Positions 9,971-20,388 of a stretch of 64,000 nt of DNA are shown here, in pieces. Numbering within the stretch: the stretch's first letter is position 1; the number at the start of each line of letters is the position of its first letter. The position numbers and the translations under genes were made by a program. The stretch is taken from the NCBI GenBank assembly GCA_003550305.1, contig QKYT01000057.1, forward strand, positions 197,191-261,190, read 5' to 3'. The notes beneath the pieces were generated by a model. That model had not been told where the DNA came from. It saw only the letters and a list, made by a program, of their open reading frames with translations, and made no database searches. Origin of the DNA: Glomus cerebriforme (taxonomy: Eukaryota; Glomeromycota; Glomeromycetes; Glomerales; Glomeraceae).

Positions 9971-12602
9971 TTTATTATATATTATATATATTATATACTA
10001 TATTGTTTTATTAAAATATATACTTGCAAAAAATAAAGGGAGAAAAAAATTATTTTTTAAAAAAAAAAAAAATTCAATTCAGCTGGATTTTCCAGAGGTC
10101 TTATTAAGGTAAAAAAGCTTTTTTATTTTTGGATATCTAAATCAGAATCCAAATGAATTTATTTCATTTATAACAAGATTTTTGGCGTGACGAAAGTACA
10201 AAAACAATGACCTTAGGATACATCAAAATAAAAAAAATCATATCATTTCAAGTGATCAATTTAGGAAACTTACTTTACCAAAAAGAAATTCGTCACAATC
10301 ATTTTACAATCATTAATACTAAAAATACTTTTAGTGAACTTTTTTAACCTTATTTTTAAAAAGTATATTCATAAAAAAAATTCCTTATTTGGTTTTATTT
10401 TCAAAATTTTTAATCAGTTGTAAATATTGATTAAAAATTCTTGGCAGAAAATAAACACGTGTGATCGGTACTCGCATTAATGATTACACAAATTCATCAT
10501 GTTAATGTAAAATAAACTTTAAACTTCAATAAAGTATTTTTTTTTTTAAAAAAAAAAAAGTATAAAAAAAGTCAAAAAAAAAATATATATAATATATAAA
10601 ATAATAATCAATAATTGTAAGCACCTTTAATGTTCGATAAGTTGATCATTCGATTATTTTATAAGCATTGTTACATAATAATATTTGAAGATACAATGAC
10701 CCAAAATTTAAGAAATTTGATGGGAGCACAACAAATTTTTTGTTCGCATAAAATTAGAAGTACCCTGCAGGATAAAAAAAAAATAAAGTTAAATATAGGA
10801 TAATCGACTGCGCATTTTTGACAAGACAACAAAAACAAAAAATTTCAAGTTAGTCCTTGTAAAGAAATCATTTTCTAAATATGGTTGAAAAGAAAAAAAG
10901 ATAACAATAAAATTGGAATATCTTGTAAATCAAAAGAACAAAAATCTTTTTTTTTAAACGGTAAATGAAATGAATGTGAAAAAAAAATCGGGACATCCGT
11001 TATCATGAACACGTCATTTACAAAATAACGTATTACTATCATACGATTTATGCTTTTGATTTTTAAAGGAATTATGATTCCGATCCGATAAGGTTTTTTA
11101 AACCAAATATTTTGTAGGAAAATCGGTCTAAAAAAGGAAAATTCCGCCAGGAAGAGTGTAGTGATACAATGGAGCTAAATTTAGTTTCTCTTAAAAATAC
11201 TGTTTACAAGTTTTTATATACTGTATATTTACAAAGCTAGATCATAAACTTCATTTAACATGCTTGTTTAACTCTTTTTTCACAAGATAAAAAATGAAAA
11301 AGCCGACAAGAAAAGTTTAGTTGTGTCATTATACATTTTAGCGTATAAAAAAAAGAATATCTTTTAAGAAAAACAAACAAAATGGTAAAAGTGTGAAGAA
11401 TAACATCTGTTCATCACCCACAATAATAACGCATTATGTAACAAACCTAAAAATACATTTCGAATAATATTTTTTTAATGGATATATATGTGCACGGATG
11501 ACGGATTTTCTGCAAATCTACAAGGACTACGCCACAATTAAAAACGCCCATTGTATTAAGAAGGATTAATTTTTATATAAATTATAATTTTTTTCATATA
11601 ATTTATAATGTAAATATAATTTATATCGGATAATTAAAAATTAAATATTCTAATATTTCACAAAATATTATAAATATAAAAATAAAAATAATGAATTGAC
11701 GCGTTAATAAAATGATAACACAAAATATATTTAATGTATAAATAATAGCAAATATGCATCGTGGTATCTGGTCTGCTTTCATCTCGTATTACTCAAAATT
11801 ATAAATTGATAGATTATGCATGTATTTGTGATAAACAAAAAACCTTTGATCCATTTCATTTTTTCAATGTTAAATACTAATTAAAAACATTTTGTATTTT
11901 ATTGATTTTGCCAAGAAAAAAAAACTGAATAACTAAATATTTCTTTTGATTCACATGCAATTTTATTTATTTTGTAAAATAATATCCAAATTATCTATTA
12001 TAAATAAACTTTAAATAGTCTTTACATTATATATTAAATTCCTAATTTTGTCGTGTAACGTAATTTTTTAATATAAATTTTATTTAAAAGGTTTGTATGA
12101 CCATCAATTTTGTCACAGCCTATATATTTATTATTAGTACATTTTGTATTATTTATATATTTTTATTATGTTAAATTTATATTAAATGCTTTTTATTCTA
12201 CACCACTTAACCAGACTAGCCGTATAGGCATATACTTAATTTAGTATTTTTATGCATTTAATATGTGTGTATACTCTTATTTATTATACAGCGTTAGTAT
12301 ATAACGTTAGTATATATTACGTTAGTGTACAATATAATGATTTCCATTTATAACAATTAAATAAATTTTTTGTCTACCTTTTTTTTTTTAAAAAAAAAAA
12401 AAAAATTTTTTTAAATTATAAATACGAGTTACAGAATCCTTTTTGTTCAAAAAAGTGAAATTATTCTCTTTTTTTTCTCTTTCGTCATCTTTAAAAAAAA
12501 ATATTATCAAAAAAAAAAAAAAAAAAATTATTATTTATATTATATATATAATATATCCTTTCACAAATAAATTTTACGAATCATTCAAATTTAATTTTTA
12601 AT
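9971..12602. other. 2.6-kb divergent intergenic region between copies C and D
   Basis: It lies between the starts of a minus-strand and a plus-strand family 1 gene, so it should hold both promoters. T/A dyads occur at about 10535-10559 and 12379-12405, and AT-rich microsatellite-like runs near 12535-12555. I see no gene, tRNA or transposon ends. Confidence 0.5.
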
Positions 12603-14064
12603 ATGACGAGAGAGCAAACTTTCTCAGTCCCTCGGGATATGAGAAAACGAATTTCATATTTCGTATTTTGTGTAATATTTTTATCCAGTATTGCAAATTT
12701 CATGTTTATGATTTTGCCAAGAATGTTATATCCTGGCGAATACATGAAAGTCAATAATAAAGTCTTATGTGACCAAGTAAGTTACTTTCCTCTTATTCCT
12801 TTTTTTTTTTTTTTAATTCTTTTCTCTAAAAGTTCTTTTATTAAAGAGAAATCAATCCATCGAACAAAACTTTGAGGAGGATGAATTTGAATACATAAAA
12901 AATGTTCACGAACATGATAAAAAGGTTAATCAAAAATATTGTAATGGGTCGAAATGTAAATTTTTATTGGCCTATTTTCCACCAGCTATGGATACGTCAA
13001 TAACTAATATTGAATATTTGACTTATGTGAAATTGGCGGAATCACTCGGTCGAATAATGGTATTAACAAACGTTGGATCCAAAAGGATTTCCACATGTCA
13101 ACAATTTCCATTCAGTCTTTATTATGATGTAGATAGATTACAAAAAAATTATCCTAAAGTAAAATTTATCACCCAAAATGAATTTCAACAATGGTCTCAT
13201 CAAAGATATGATAAACCATCAACTTCTCATTATTATTTAACTGATGGTGGTGAAGAAAATTCTGTAAATGATCTCCCTCCTTATTCGGATTCTTTAAAAA
13301 AGATTTGGTGTTTCGATAAATTTAAATTAAAATTAAATAATACTACACCATTTAAACAATTAAGAGTATCATGGAATTCCTGGGATGAAAATAATAATGG
13401 AAGAGATATATTAAAAAATTTTCTTATAAATAATTTACAAGATAATTCCGATGTTTTATTAATTAGACATGATATAAGAGAACCTTTATTCGTATCAAAT
13501 TTACCTTCTTTACCTTACGCTAAACACATTAATGATGCTGCTATAAAAATTACAAATTCTTTAAGACCTTACATAGCAGTTCATTGGGATGTTGAACATA
13601 CGGAGGGTTCGGCTTTATCAACCTGCGCTCCAAATCTTTTATATAGGATACAGAAAACAATCGATCGATCTAGTATAGAAAATATTTATTTTGTTTCGGA
13701 TTATCCGTTACGATATTTAAATGATATAATTTCTTCTAATTCTACTCAACCTTTTATTAAATCATCTCATCATTTTTCTTACATTCATACTAAAACGATG
13801 GACCTTATAACATCAACAATTCCATATCACACTGCTGATTCTTTGGGAGTTATGAAATATTTTGAGGATGTTTTAAAAGATGAACTTGAAGATAGTAGTA
13901 GCATAAGAGATATTATAGATAAATTAGTTTGTATTAATGCTGATAGGTACATTGCTTTACCCAAATGGCCTTGTAATGAACTTCTTGACTCTAAAAGGTC
14001 AAAAATGATTGCGGAAATAAGAAGTCTTAAATATAATGAAGAATCATCCGTTATAAGATTTTAA
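12603..14064 (+). CDS. divergent O-fucosyltransferase-like protein, probable pseudoenzyme (family 1, copy D)
   Basis: A two-exon model gives 463 aa. Exon 1 (12603-12776, 58 codons, the same length as exon 1 of copy C) has a membrane anchor at about residues 17-37. The GTAAGT donor and TTAAAG acceptor join in phase 0 to exon 2 (12847-14064). The fold landmarks are present (LTNVGS, FSLYYDV, VKFITQNEFQQW, a DYPL turn, INADRYI). However, the motif that is HWR-x-E in the other copies reads HWDVE here (about residue 304), so the Arg expected to contact the nucleotide sugar is Asp. The C-terminal S/T-x-F segment is also lost (it reads LLDSKRSK). The frame is intact, so the protein is probably expressed but may not be an active transferase. 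It may bind sugar, or pair with an active paralog. Confidence 0.65.
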
Positions 14065-14764
14065 ATTTGAGCGAAGTTTCTTTGAAAAAAAACACTATTT
14101 ATTCAATTCCTGTCTTAATTTAATTTTTTTTTTTTTTNNNNNNNNNNNNNNNNNNNNNNNNNNNNNNNNNNNNNNNNNNNNNNNNNNNNNNNNNNNNNNN
14201 NNNNNNNNNNNNNNNNNTTTTTTTTTTTTTTTTTTTTTTTTTACTTAGACGGGAATATGTATGCTTATATATACTTTTTAAAAATGTACAATATGCAAGC
14301 AATCCTTGATATCATTTAATCTCTTGGCATTTACTTATGAAAATGAGATGTTTCTTTTTTTAATAACGATAAATGGCAGAGCTGTTAATAAACGTGACTT
14401 GTAATTCTTGGCATAACTTCTTTCTTGGCAATATTATTGGTGTAGATTTTTTAATAATAAACAAAAGATTTTTGTTCGACCTACAGTAGGAAGGCTGAAA
14501 CGAGTGAAACGTATATCGGCTTATCCTATAACATCACAGATTAACCATTATTACATTATTTCGGGCATTTTGTTTTATAAATGTAGTTAGCGTTATGTGT
14601 AACCACATGATATTTAATTGACAGGGGTTTTTCTATATATATATGTATATGTTGTATATGTAGTTTTTTTATATCATCTAAATTTTTTTTTCTTTTCCCT
14701 TATTCGATATTTCGAATTTCATTACAATCATTTAAATACGATATAAATATTTTATAAACCGAAG
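14065..14764. other. intergenic with assembly gap
   Basis: The stretch includes 80 N at 14138-14217 flanked on both sides by poly-T, so the true length is unknown. The remainder upstream of the next gene is AT-rich with a TA-rich run near 14633-14660. No gene was recognised. Confidence 0.7.
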
Positions 14765-16207
14765 ATGTTTCGTGAAAAGATTGATTCGCATGAACGATTA
14801 CAATCAAGGAACAGATTTTTATTTAAAACATTATTTCCAATAATAGTATTAACATTATTTTTAACATTTTACACATTTTCAACTGAAATCTTAATAATAA
14901 CTGCACCAACACCTTCTACTACTACTACTACTACTAACAATAATACCATATCTGATAGTATTAATATAACATTTCCTTCCGATTCCAATGAAGAAAAATT
15001 CTTGACATATTTACCTCATAGTGGATTTCATAATCAACATGGAGCACTCATGAATTCAATAATGATGGCATACCTAACGAATCGTACATTAATTTTACCA
15101 CCTGTATTAGTTTATTACTATCCTTCTTTTAATGACTTTTATACTTTATATGATAAATTAAACAAAACTATTAAAATTAAAACATATAGAATGAATCATT
15201 GTTCAGAAAGTGATCTTTTAACTGATGATGATAACGGTAGAATTAATGATGATAACGTTGATAACATATTCAATTCCCAAATTCTTTGTAATAAAAGATA
15301 TTCAAAATATGATAAATTTACAATGGTAGATTGGGAACAAATATTTGATTTTAGTGAAATAAGAAAATATGTTAAAATGATACATCGTGGGTATGATTTT
15401 TCATTAGATACTTTAAATCAAAAATTTAATTTTAGTAAAGATGATACTTTCTTAATAGTTGAAAAGGAACAATATGAATTAAGATTTTATGATAATGATG
15501 ATTCAAATATTAGTCTTGAACAGTTTAAGAAAAAAATCTTGATATCAGATTTATTGAAGATTGATCAGAAATTATTACATTTCTCTTCGTTATTTAGTCA
15601 TCATAGGATCAAGTTGGAAAAAGAAAAGAATATAAACTTTGTTAATTTAATTCATAATAAATTAACAATTAATAATCCGAACGTTTTAAGGGTCACTGAT
15701 CACGTTATAAAAGAATTAGGTGGGAAAGGAAATTATTTTGGTTTACATATTAGAGTAGGTGATGCAAAATTTCGAATTCATGAAGGAGATAGTATAAATA
15801 TTATATATGATGAATTAATTAATTCTCTTGTAAAATTAGATTTAATTAGAGATTCAAAAAAATTCTTTAATTTTAATTTGAAAAAATGTTTAAAATATAA
15901 TTTACCAATAATTTATATTGCAACAGATTCAGGAGATCCAAAAAGGGAATTTGTGAAATTTTATAATAATATTCCATGTATATTTACTTTATTCGATTTT
16001 ACAAAAGATTTAGAAAATTTTGGTAAAATTTCAAGTGATTTTGATAAAGATATTGATTTAATTAATTTTTATATCCCTTTAATGGATTTATTAATTACAG
16101 CTCATGGTGGAATTTTTATTGGTACTAATGGAAGTACTTTTTCTAGAATGGCTTACGAAGTTCATAATTTAGATAATGGTAAAAATGCATTAGGACATTG
16201 GCCATGA
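14765..16207 (+). CDS. O-fucosyltransferase-like type II membrane glycosyltransferase (family 2, copy E)
   Basis: A single exon encodes 480 aa. A basic N-terminus is followed by an anchor at about residues 22-46, then a Thr/Asn-rich linker partly encoded by an ACT microsatellite. The lumenal domain opens with LPHSGFHNQ and NRTLILPPV, has a variable Asp/Asn-rich insert (about residues 155-175), and carries GLHIRVGD at about residue 326. Near the C-terminus it has DLLITAHGG...GTNGSTFSRMAYE. The GxHxRxGD motif and the GTxxSTFS end are characteristic of the GDP-fucose protein O-fucosyltransferase fold. Family 2 is only distantly related to family 1. It is the first of a tandem triplet; copy F starts 266 bp downstream. 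Substrate unknown; Golgi or ER lumen inferred. Confidence 0.78.
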   Translation: MFREKIDSHERLQSRNRFLFKTLFPIIVLTLFLTFYTFSTEILIITAPTPSTTTTTTNNNTISDSINITFPSDSNEEKFLTYLPHSGFHNQHGALMNSIMMAYLTNRTLILPPVLVYYYPSFNDFYTLYDKLNKTIKIKTYRMNHCSESDLLTDDDNGRINDDNVDNIFNSQILCNKRYSKYDKFTMVDWEQIFDFSEIRKYVKMIHRGYDFSLDTLNQKFNFSKDDTFLIVEKEQYELRFYDNDDSNISLEQFKKKILISDLLKIDQKLLHFSSLFSHHRIKLEKEKNINFVNLIHNKLTINNPNVLRVTDHVIKELGGKGNYFGLHIRVGDAKFRIHEGDSINIIYDELINSLVKLDLIRDSKKFFNFNLKKCLKYNLPIIYIATDSGDPKREFVKFYNNIPCIFTLFDFTKDLENFGKISSDFDKDIDLINFYIPLMDLLITAHGGIFIGTNGSTFSRMAYEVHNLDNGKNALGHWP

Positions 16208-16473
16208 ATTTATTATTTGTAGAATTTTTATTTGTATTTATTTCCATTTTAAAATGGGATTTTCAATTTTGTTGAATAAAAGTGTAACAAAATTTTAATT
16301 AAATGATATCAAATTTTTACACAGAGTTTTGTGTTTGTGTTTTTTAAAATGTGTATATATACTGTTATATACTTTCTAAATTTTTTCTTTTTGTTGTATA
16401 TTCAATTCATAAATCGATATATATATACATTTAAACATATAATTTAAAAAAAAAAAAAATAATAATAATAAAA

Positions 16474-17877
16474 ATGGTTCGTGAAAAAATCCATTCACAT
16501 GAACGACTACAATTAAGGAACAAATCTTTATTTAAGATATTATTTCCAATAATATTATTAACATTAATTTTAACACTTTATACATTTTCAACAGAAATCT
16601 TAATGATAACTCGTCCATCATCATCTAATAATAATATTACTACAACATCCGATATTAATATATTTAATTTTGATAAGAATGAAGAAAAATTCTTGACATA
16701 TTTACCTCATAATGGATTTCATAATCAACGTATAGCTCTTATGAATTCAATAATGATGGCGTACTTAACAAATCGTACATTAATTTTACCACCTGTATTA
16801 GCTTATTTTTATCCAAATACTGGGTTATTTAATAATTTATATAATAAATTAACTCGTATTGTTAAAATTAAAAAATATCGAATGAGTCATTGTTCAAAAA
16901 GTGATCCTTCAATACTAGATGATGATAATGATGGAAGAATAAACGATGATGATTCACAAATTCTTTGTAATAAGAAATATTCAAAATATGATAAATTTAC
17001 GATGTTAGATTGGGAACAAATATTTGATTTTAGTGAAATAAGAAAATATGTTAAAATGGTAAATCGTGGATATGATTTCTCATTTGATACATTAAATCAA
17101 AAATTTAATCTAAATGAAAATGATACATTCTTATTAATTGAAAATGAACAATATAAATTTAGATTTTATGATAATGATGAATCAAACAAAAATCTTGGAA
17201 ATTTTAAGAAAAAATTCTTAATATCAGATTTATTGAAGATTGATCAAAAATTATTACATCTTTCTTCGTTATTTGGTAGTCATAAGATTATGTTGGAAAA
17301 AGAAAAGAATATAAAGTTTCTTAAATTAATTCATAATAAATTAATAATTAATAATCCGAACGTTTTAAGGGTCACAGATCAAGTTATAAAAGAATTAGGT
17401 GGGAAAGGTACTTATTTTGGTTTACATATTAGAGTTGGTGATGCAGTATTTCGAATTCACAAAAAAGATACTATAAATATTATATATGATAAATTAATGA
17501 AATCTCTCATAAAATTTGATTTAATTAGAGATTCAAAAAAATTTTTTGATTTTAATTTAGAAAAATGTTTAAAATATAATTTACCAATAATTTATATTGC
17601 AACAGATTCGAAAAATCCAAAAAAGGAATTTGTGAAATTTTATAATAATATACCATGTGTATTTACTTTATTCGATTTTAAAAAAGATTTAGATAATTTT
17701 GGTAAAATATTAAGCGATTTTGATAAAGATATTGATTTAATTGATTTTTATATACCTATAATGGATTTGTTAATCACAGCTCACAGTGGAAGTTTTATTG
17801 GTACTAGTAGAAGTACCTTTTCAAGTATGGCTTATGAAATACATAATTTAGATAAAAAAAATGCAGTAGGTCATTGA
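16474..17877 (+). CDS. O-fucosyltransferase-like type II membrane glycosyltransferase (family 2, copy F)
   Basis: A single exon encodes 467 aa. It is a recent tandem duplicate of copy E: the N-terminus, anchor, LPHNGFHNQR, YxMSHCS, WEQIFDFSEIRKYVKM and GLHIRVGD (about residue 317) segments are nearly the same. Differences concentrate in the Thr/Asn linker and the Asp-rich insert, which is shorter here. The C-terminal motif reads GTSRSTFSSMAYE, keeping the STFS core, so activity is plausible. It shares the upstream A-rich leader layout of copy E. It was probably created by the duplication that also produced the decayed copy at 18222-18898. Confidence 0.78.
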   Translation: MVREKIHSHERLQLRNKSLFKILFPIILLTLILTLYTFSTEILMITRPSSSNNNITTTSDINIFNFDKNEEKFLTYLPHNGFHNQRIALMNSIMMAYLTNRTLILPPVLAYFYPNTGLFNNLYNKLTRIVKIKKYRMSHCSKSDPSILDDDNDGRINDDDSQILCNKKYSKYDKFTMLDWEQIFDFSEIRKYVKMVNRGYDFSFDTLNQKFNLNENDTFLLIENEQYKFRFYDNDESNKNLGNFKKKFLISDLLKIDQKLLHLSSLFGSHKIMLEKEKNIKFLKLIHNKLIINNPNVLRVTDQVIKELGGKGTYFGLHIRVGDAVFRIHKKDTINIIYDKLMKSLIKFDLIRDSKKFFDFNLEKCLKYNLPIIYIATDSKNPKKEFVKFYNNIPCVFTLFDFKKDLDNFGKILSDFDKDIDLIDFYIPIMDLLITAHSGSFIGTSRSTFSSMAYEIHNLDKKNAVGH

Positions 17878-18221
17878 TTTTAATTGGCATATTTCATTAG
17901 ACATATAAATTGATATACGTTCTGCATTTGCTTCAATGTCAATGCAACTGACACATCTCAAATTATTTTGTAAGAGTAGCATGTATCCTAAATAAATATA
18001 ATTAATATTGAATTAAATTCTTCGGACTTAATGCATTTAAACGACTAAGTAAACTTATTCAATATCTTTTTAAAATTACAGGTTATTATTCTGTACCGGG
18101 GGGCACAGATTCTTATCCTGTGCTCCCTCAACATAGATTCATTTTCATGGAAATATCTTTATTTTAAATTGACGTCTGAGGAAAATGTTATTTGATCATT
18201 TAATAAATATTAAAATATAAA
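17878..18221. other. intergenic containing a G+C-rich hairpin
   Basis: The stretch separates copy F from the pseudogene. Its notable feature is an inverted repeat at 18098-18128 (separate entry). No gene was recognised. Confidence 0.6.
18098..18128. repeat. 11-bp stem hairpin in non-coding DNA
   Basis: Arms 18098-18108 and 18118-18128 pair over 11 positions, two as G-T wobbles, around a 9-nt loop. The block is G+C-rich within AT-rich sequence, about 220 bp downstream of copy F. It could be an element terminus or a structured 3' UTR; neither is proven. Confidence 0.6.
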
Positions 18222-18898
18222 AAAGATCGATTCACATGAACGACTAAAGAACAGATTTTATTTAAAACATTATTTCCAATAATAATATTATTACTTTTAA
18301 CATTTACACATTTTCAATTGAACATTCTACTTGTATTATAATATCTTTCACTTCCAATTCTTTCTTCTGACAGTAATGAAGAAAAATTCTCGACATATTC
18401 AAAATATGATAAATTTATGATAGTACAGAACAAAATATTTGATTTTAGTGAAATAAGAAAATATGTTAGAATGGTACATCATGGTTAAGCCAAAAATTTA
18501 ATCTTAATGAAATTGATACATTCTTACTTTCTAAAAATGAACTATCGAATTTAAATTTTATTATAAGAATGATTCAAACAAATGATCTTGGACAGTTTAA
18601 AAAACGGGGATGCAATATTTCGAATTCAATGACAAAAAAGATAGTATAAATATTATATACAATAAATTAACGAAATCTTTCATCAAAAAATTCTTTGATT
18701 TTAATTTAGGGAAATTTTTAATATATAATTCTCCAATAAACAAAATATTTTAAAATATCAGGCGATTTTGATAAAAAAAAAAAAAAAACTTGATTTAATT
18801 GATTTTTTTACAATGAATTGTGAAGTTGTTTTATTGGTACTGATATAAAAGTATGAATACAATAATTTAGATAATTGTTAAAATGCGTTAGGTCATAG
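18222..18898 (+). pseudogene. decayed third copy of the family 2 glycosyltransferase
   Basis: Segments matching copies E and F appear in the same order: the start of the N-terminal HERL region, the LFKTLFPI anchor, the EEKFSTY region, the FDFSEIRKYVRMVHHG block, an EFRIH-like fragment, and the final ALGH codons. There are frameshifts, stops and large deletions, including loss of the GLHIRVGD region. About half the parental length remains. It is a non-functional relic of the tandem array. Confidence 0.8.
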
Positions 18899-20388
18899 TT
18901 TTAATTAATTATCATGTAGAATATTTATTATTTATTATTATTTGTACAAAACTTAATTAACTTATATAATGTCTTACGTCAATTATGCGCATAATTTAAT
19001 TTGTTCGTTGACATAAATGTCCGTCATGTTTCCTGTCGATCAAATTTTTTAATTTGCACTTGATCTTTTTATACAGATGATCTTAAAAAAAGATGGTGGA
19101 AAAGAGAATAATGTTTACTTAATTGGAAATGATGATACAATGTTTTTTTTAATTAAAAATAATAATAAATTTCCAAATCAACGTAACATTTAATTATTAA
19201 TTATTTTAAATTTTAGAATAGGAAATTTCATAATTACACATTCGTTTCACTGTTTACGGCTTTTACGTTCGATAGAGAATGCCAAGAACGACCATGGTCT
19301 TTAAAAGTTTCTCAATGTACCAAGTGATTTCATGATAATCACCATGTATAAGATGTGATGTATCTTCGATCCGATGTTGACTTCTTAAATAGGACGACAA
19401 ATTATAATAAATGAATTACTGACCTCGGATATTATTAATCGGATTGTTGTGGGACTGTTTTTCATTTGGTTTTAGGATATAATTACAAAATTACAAATAT
19501 GGGAAATAAAAATTTATTTTATACACCTATAAACTAGATTATGTAAAATTAATACGATTATTATCGTACAATCTTTTATAGAAGTCGTATATTTATTTAC
19601 GCGAAACCATTTGAATCGGTCGTTATTGTTATAACAAGTAAAGGATATAATTACAGTATATCGTATTTTTCCGATGAGTAATAACACGATTCCTTTTTAT
19701 ATTGGATATTGGATATTGGATAAACTTAGTTACAAGAACCCGTGATGTTGACTTTTAAAATATTTATATCTCATCTTATCAGTGTGATATTTTTAAAAAT
19801 GAAATTCATTATAATAGAAAGTAATCATAAATTACGTGTTAATCAGTAGGTTTTACCTATATTTTTTTATATATAGGCATAGACAGTTCACTAAGTTCGT
19901 ATTACGGATTTAGGGGGCTCAGTTACTCTTCCCCGGTAGTTCCTTAGGTTCGATTAACTTTAGTTAGTCTTATTCATACTACTCACAATTTGTAACGATA
20001 CTGTGCTTTTCCTTAAAATAAAATAAAATAAAATCATAAATTACGGATAAGAATTTTTGTACTTAATTGAAAATCATAAGACATTATTATGAATGAATGC
20101 CAAGACAAGACGACTTTTTTATTGTATGAATTAATTTATTTCCTTTTAATTATTTCATGCCGGCCGCATTGTAATACCAAACAAATAAAGCAGCAAAGGA
20201 AATCAAATAATTAAATTTTATTATGTCAAATTTAATCACTAGATAAAGTAGATATGAATTTAGTATTTAATAAAAATAAGAAAAATCGATAAAAAGAAAT
20301 ATAAATGTAGAAATTTCTTTTTTAAGTTTTTTAATTAAAATTATTCTCTCGTTCTCTCTTTCTCTTTATATTTTTTTAATTAAAAAAA
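18899..20388. other. 1.5-kb intergenic region
   Basis: It lies upstream of copy H. It contains a G+C-richer block at about 19875-19965 with tRNA-promoter-like A- and B-box phrases (separate entry) and an AAAAT short tandem near 20014-20033. No gene was recognised. Confidence 0.5.
19880..19965 (+). repeat. possible tRNA-derived (SINE-like) fragment
   Basis: A GGCTCAGTTA phrase and, about 30 bp later, AGGTTCGATT resemble the internal A and B boxes of RNA polymerase III genes. The block is more G+C-rich than its flanks. No cloverleaf can be drawn, the spacing is short for a tRNA, and no target duplication is evident. A weak call. Confidence 0.25.
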
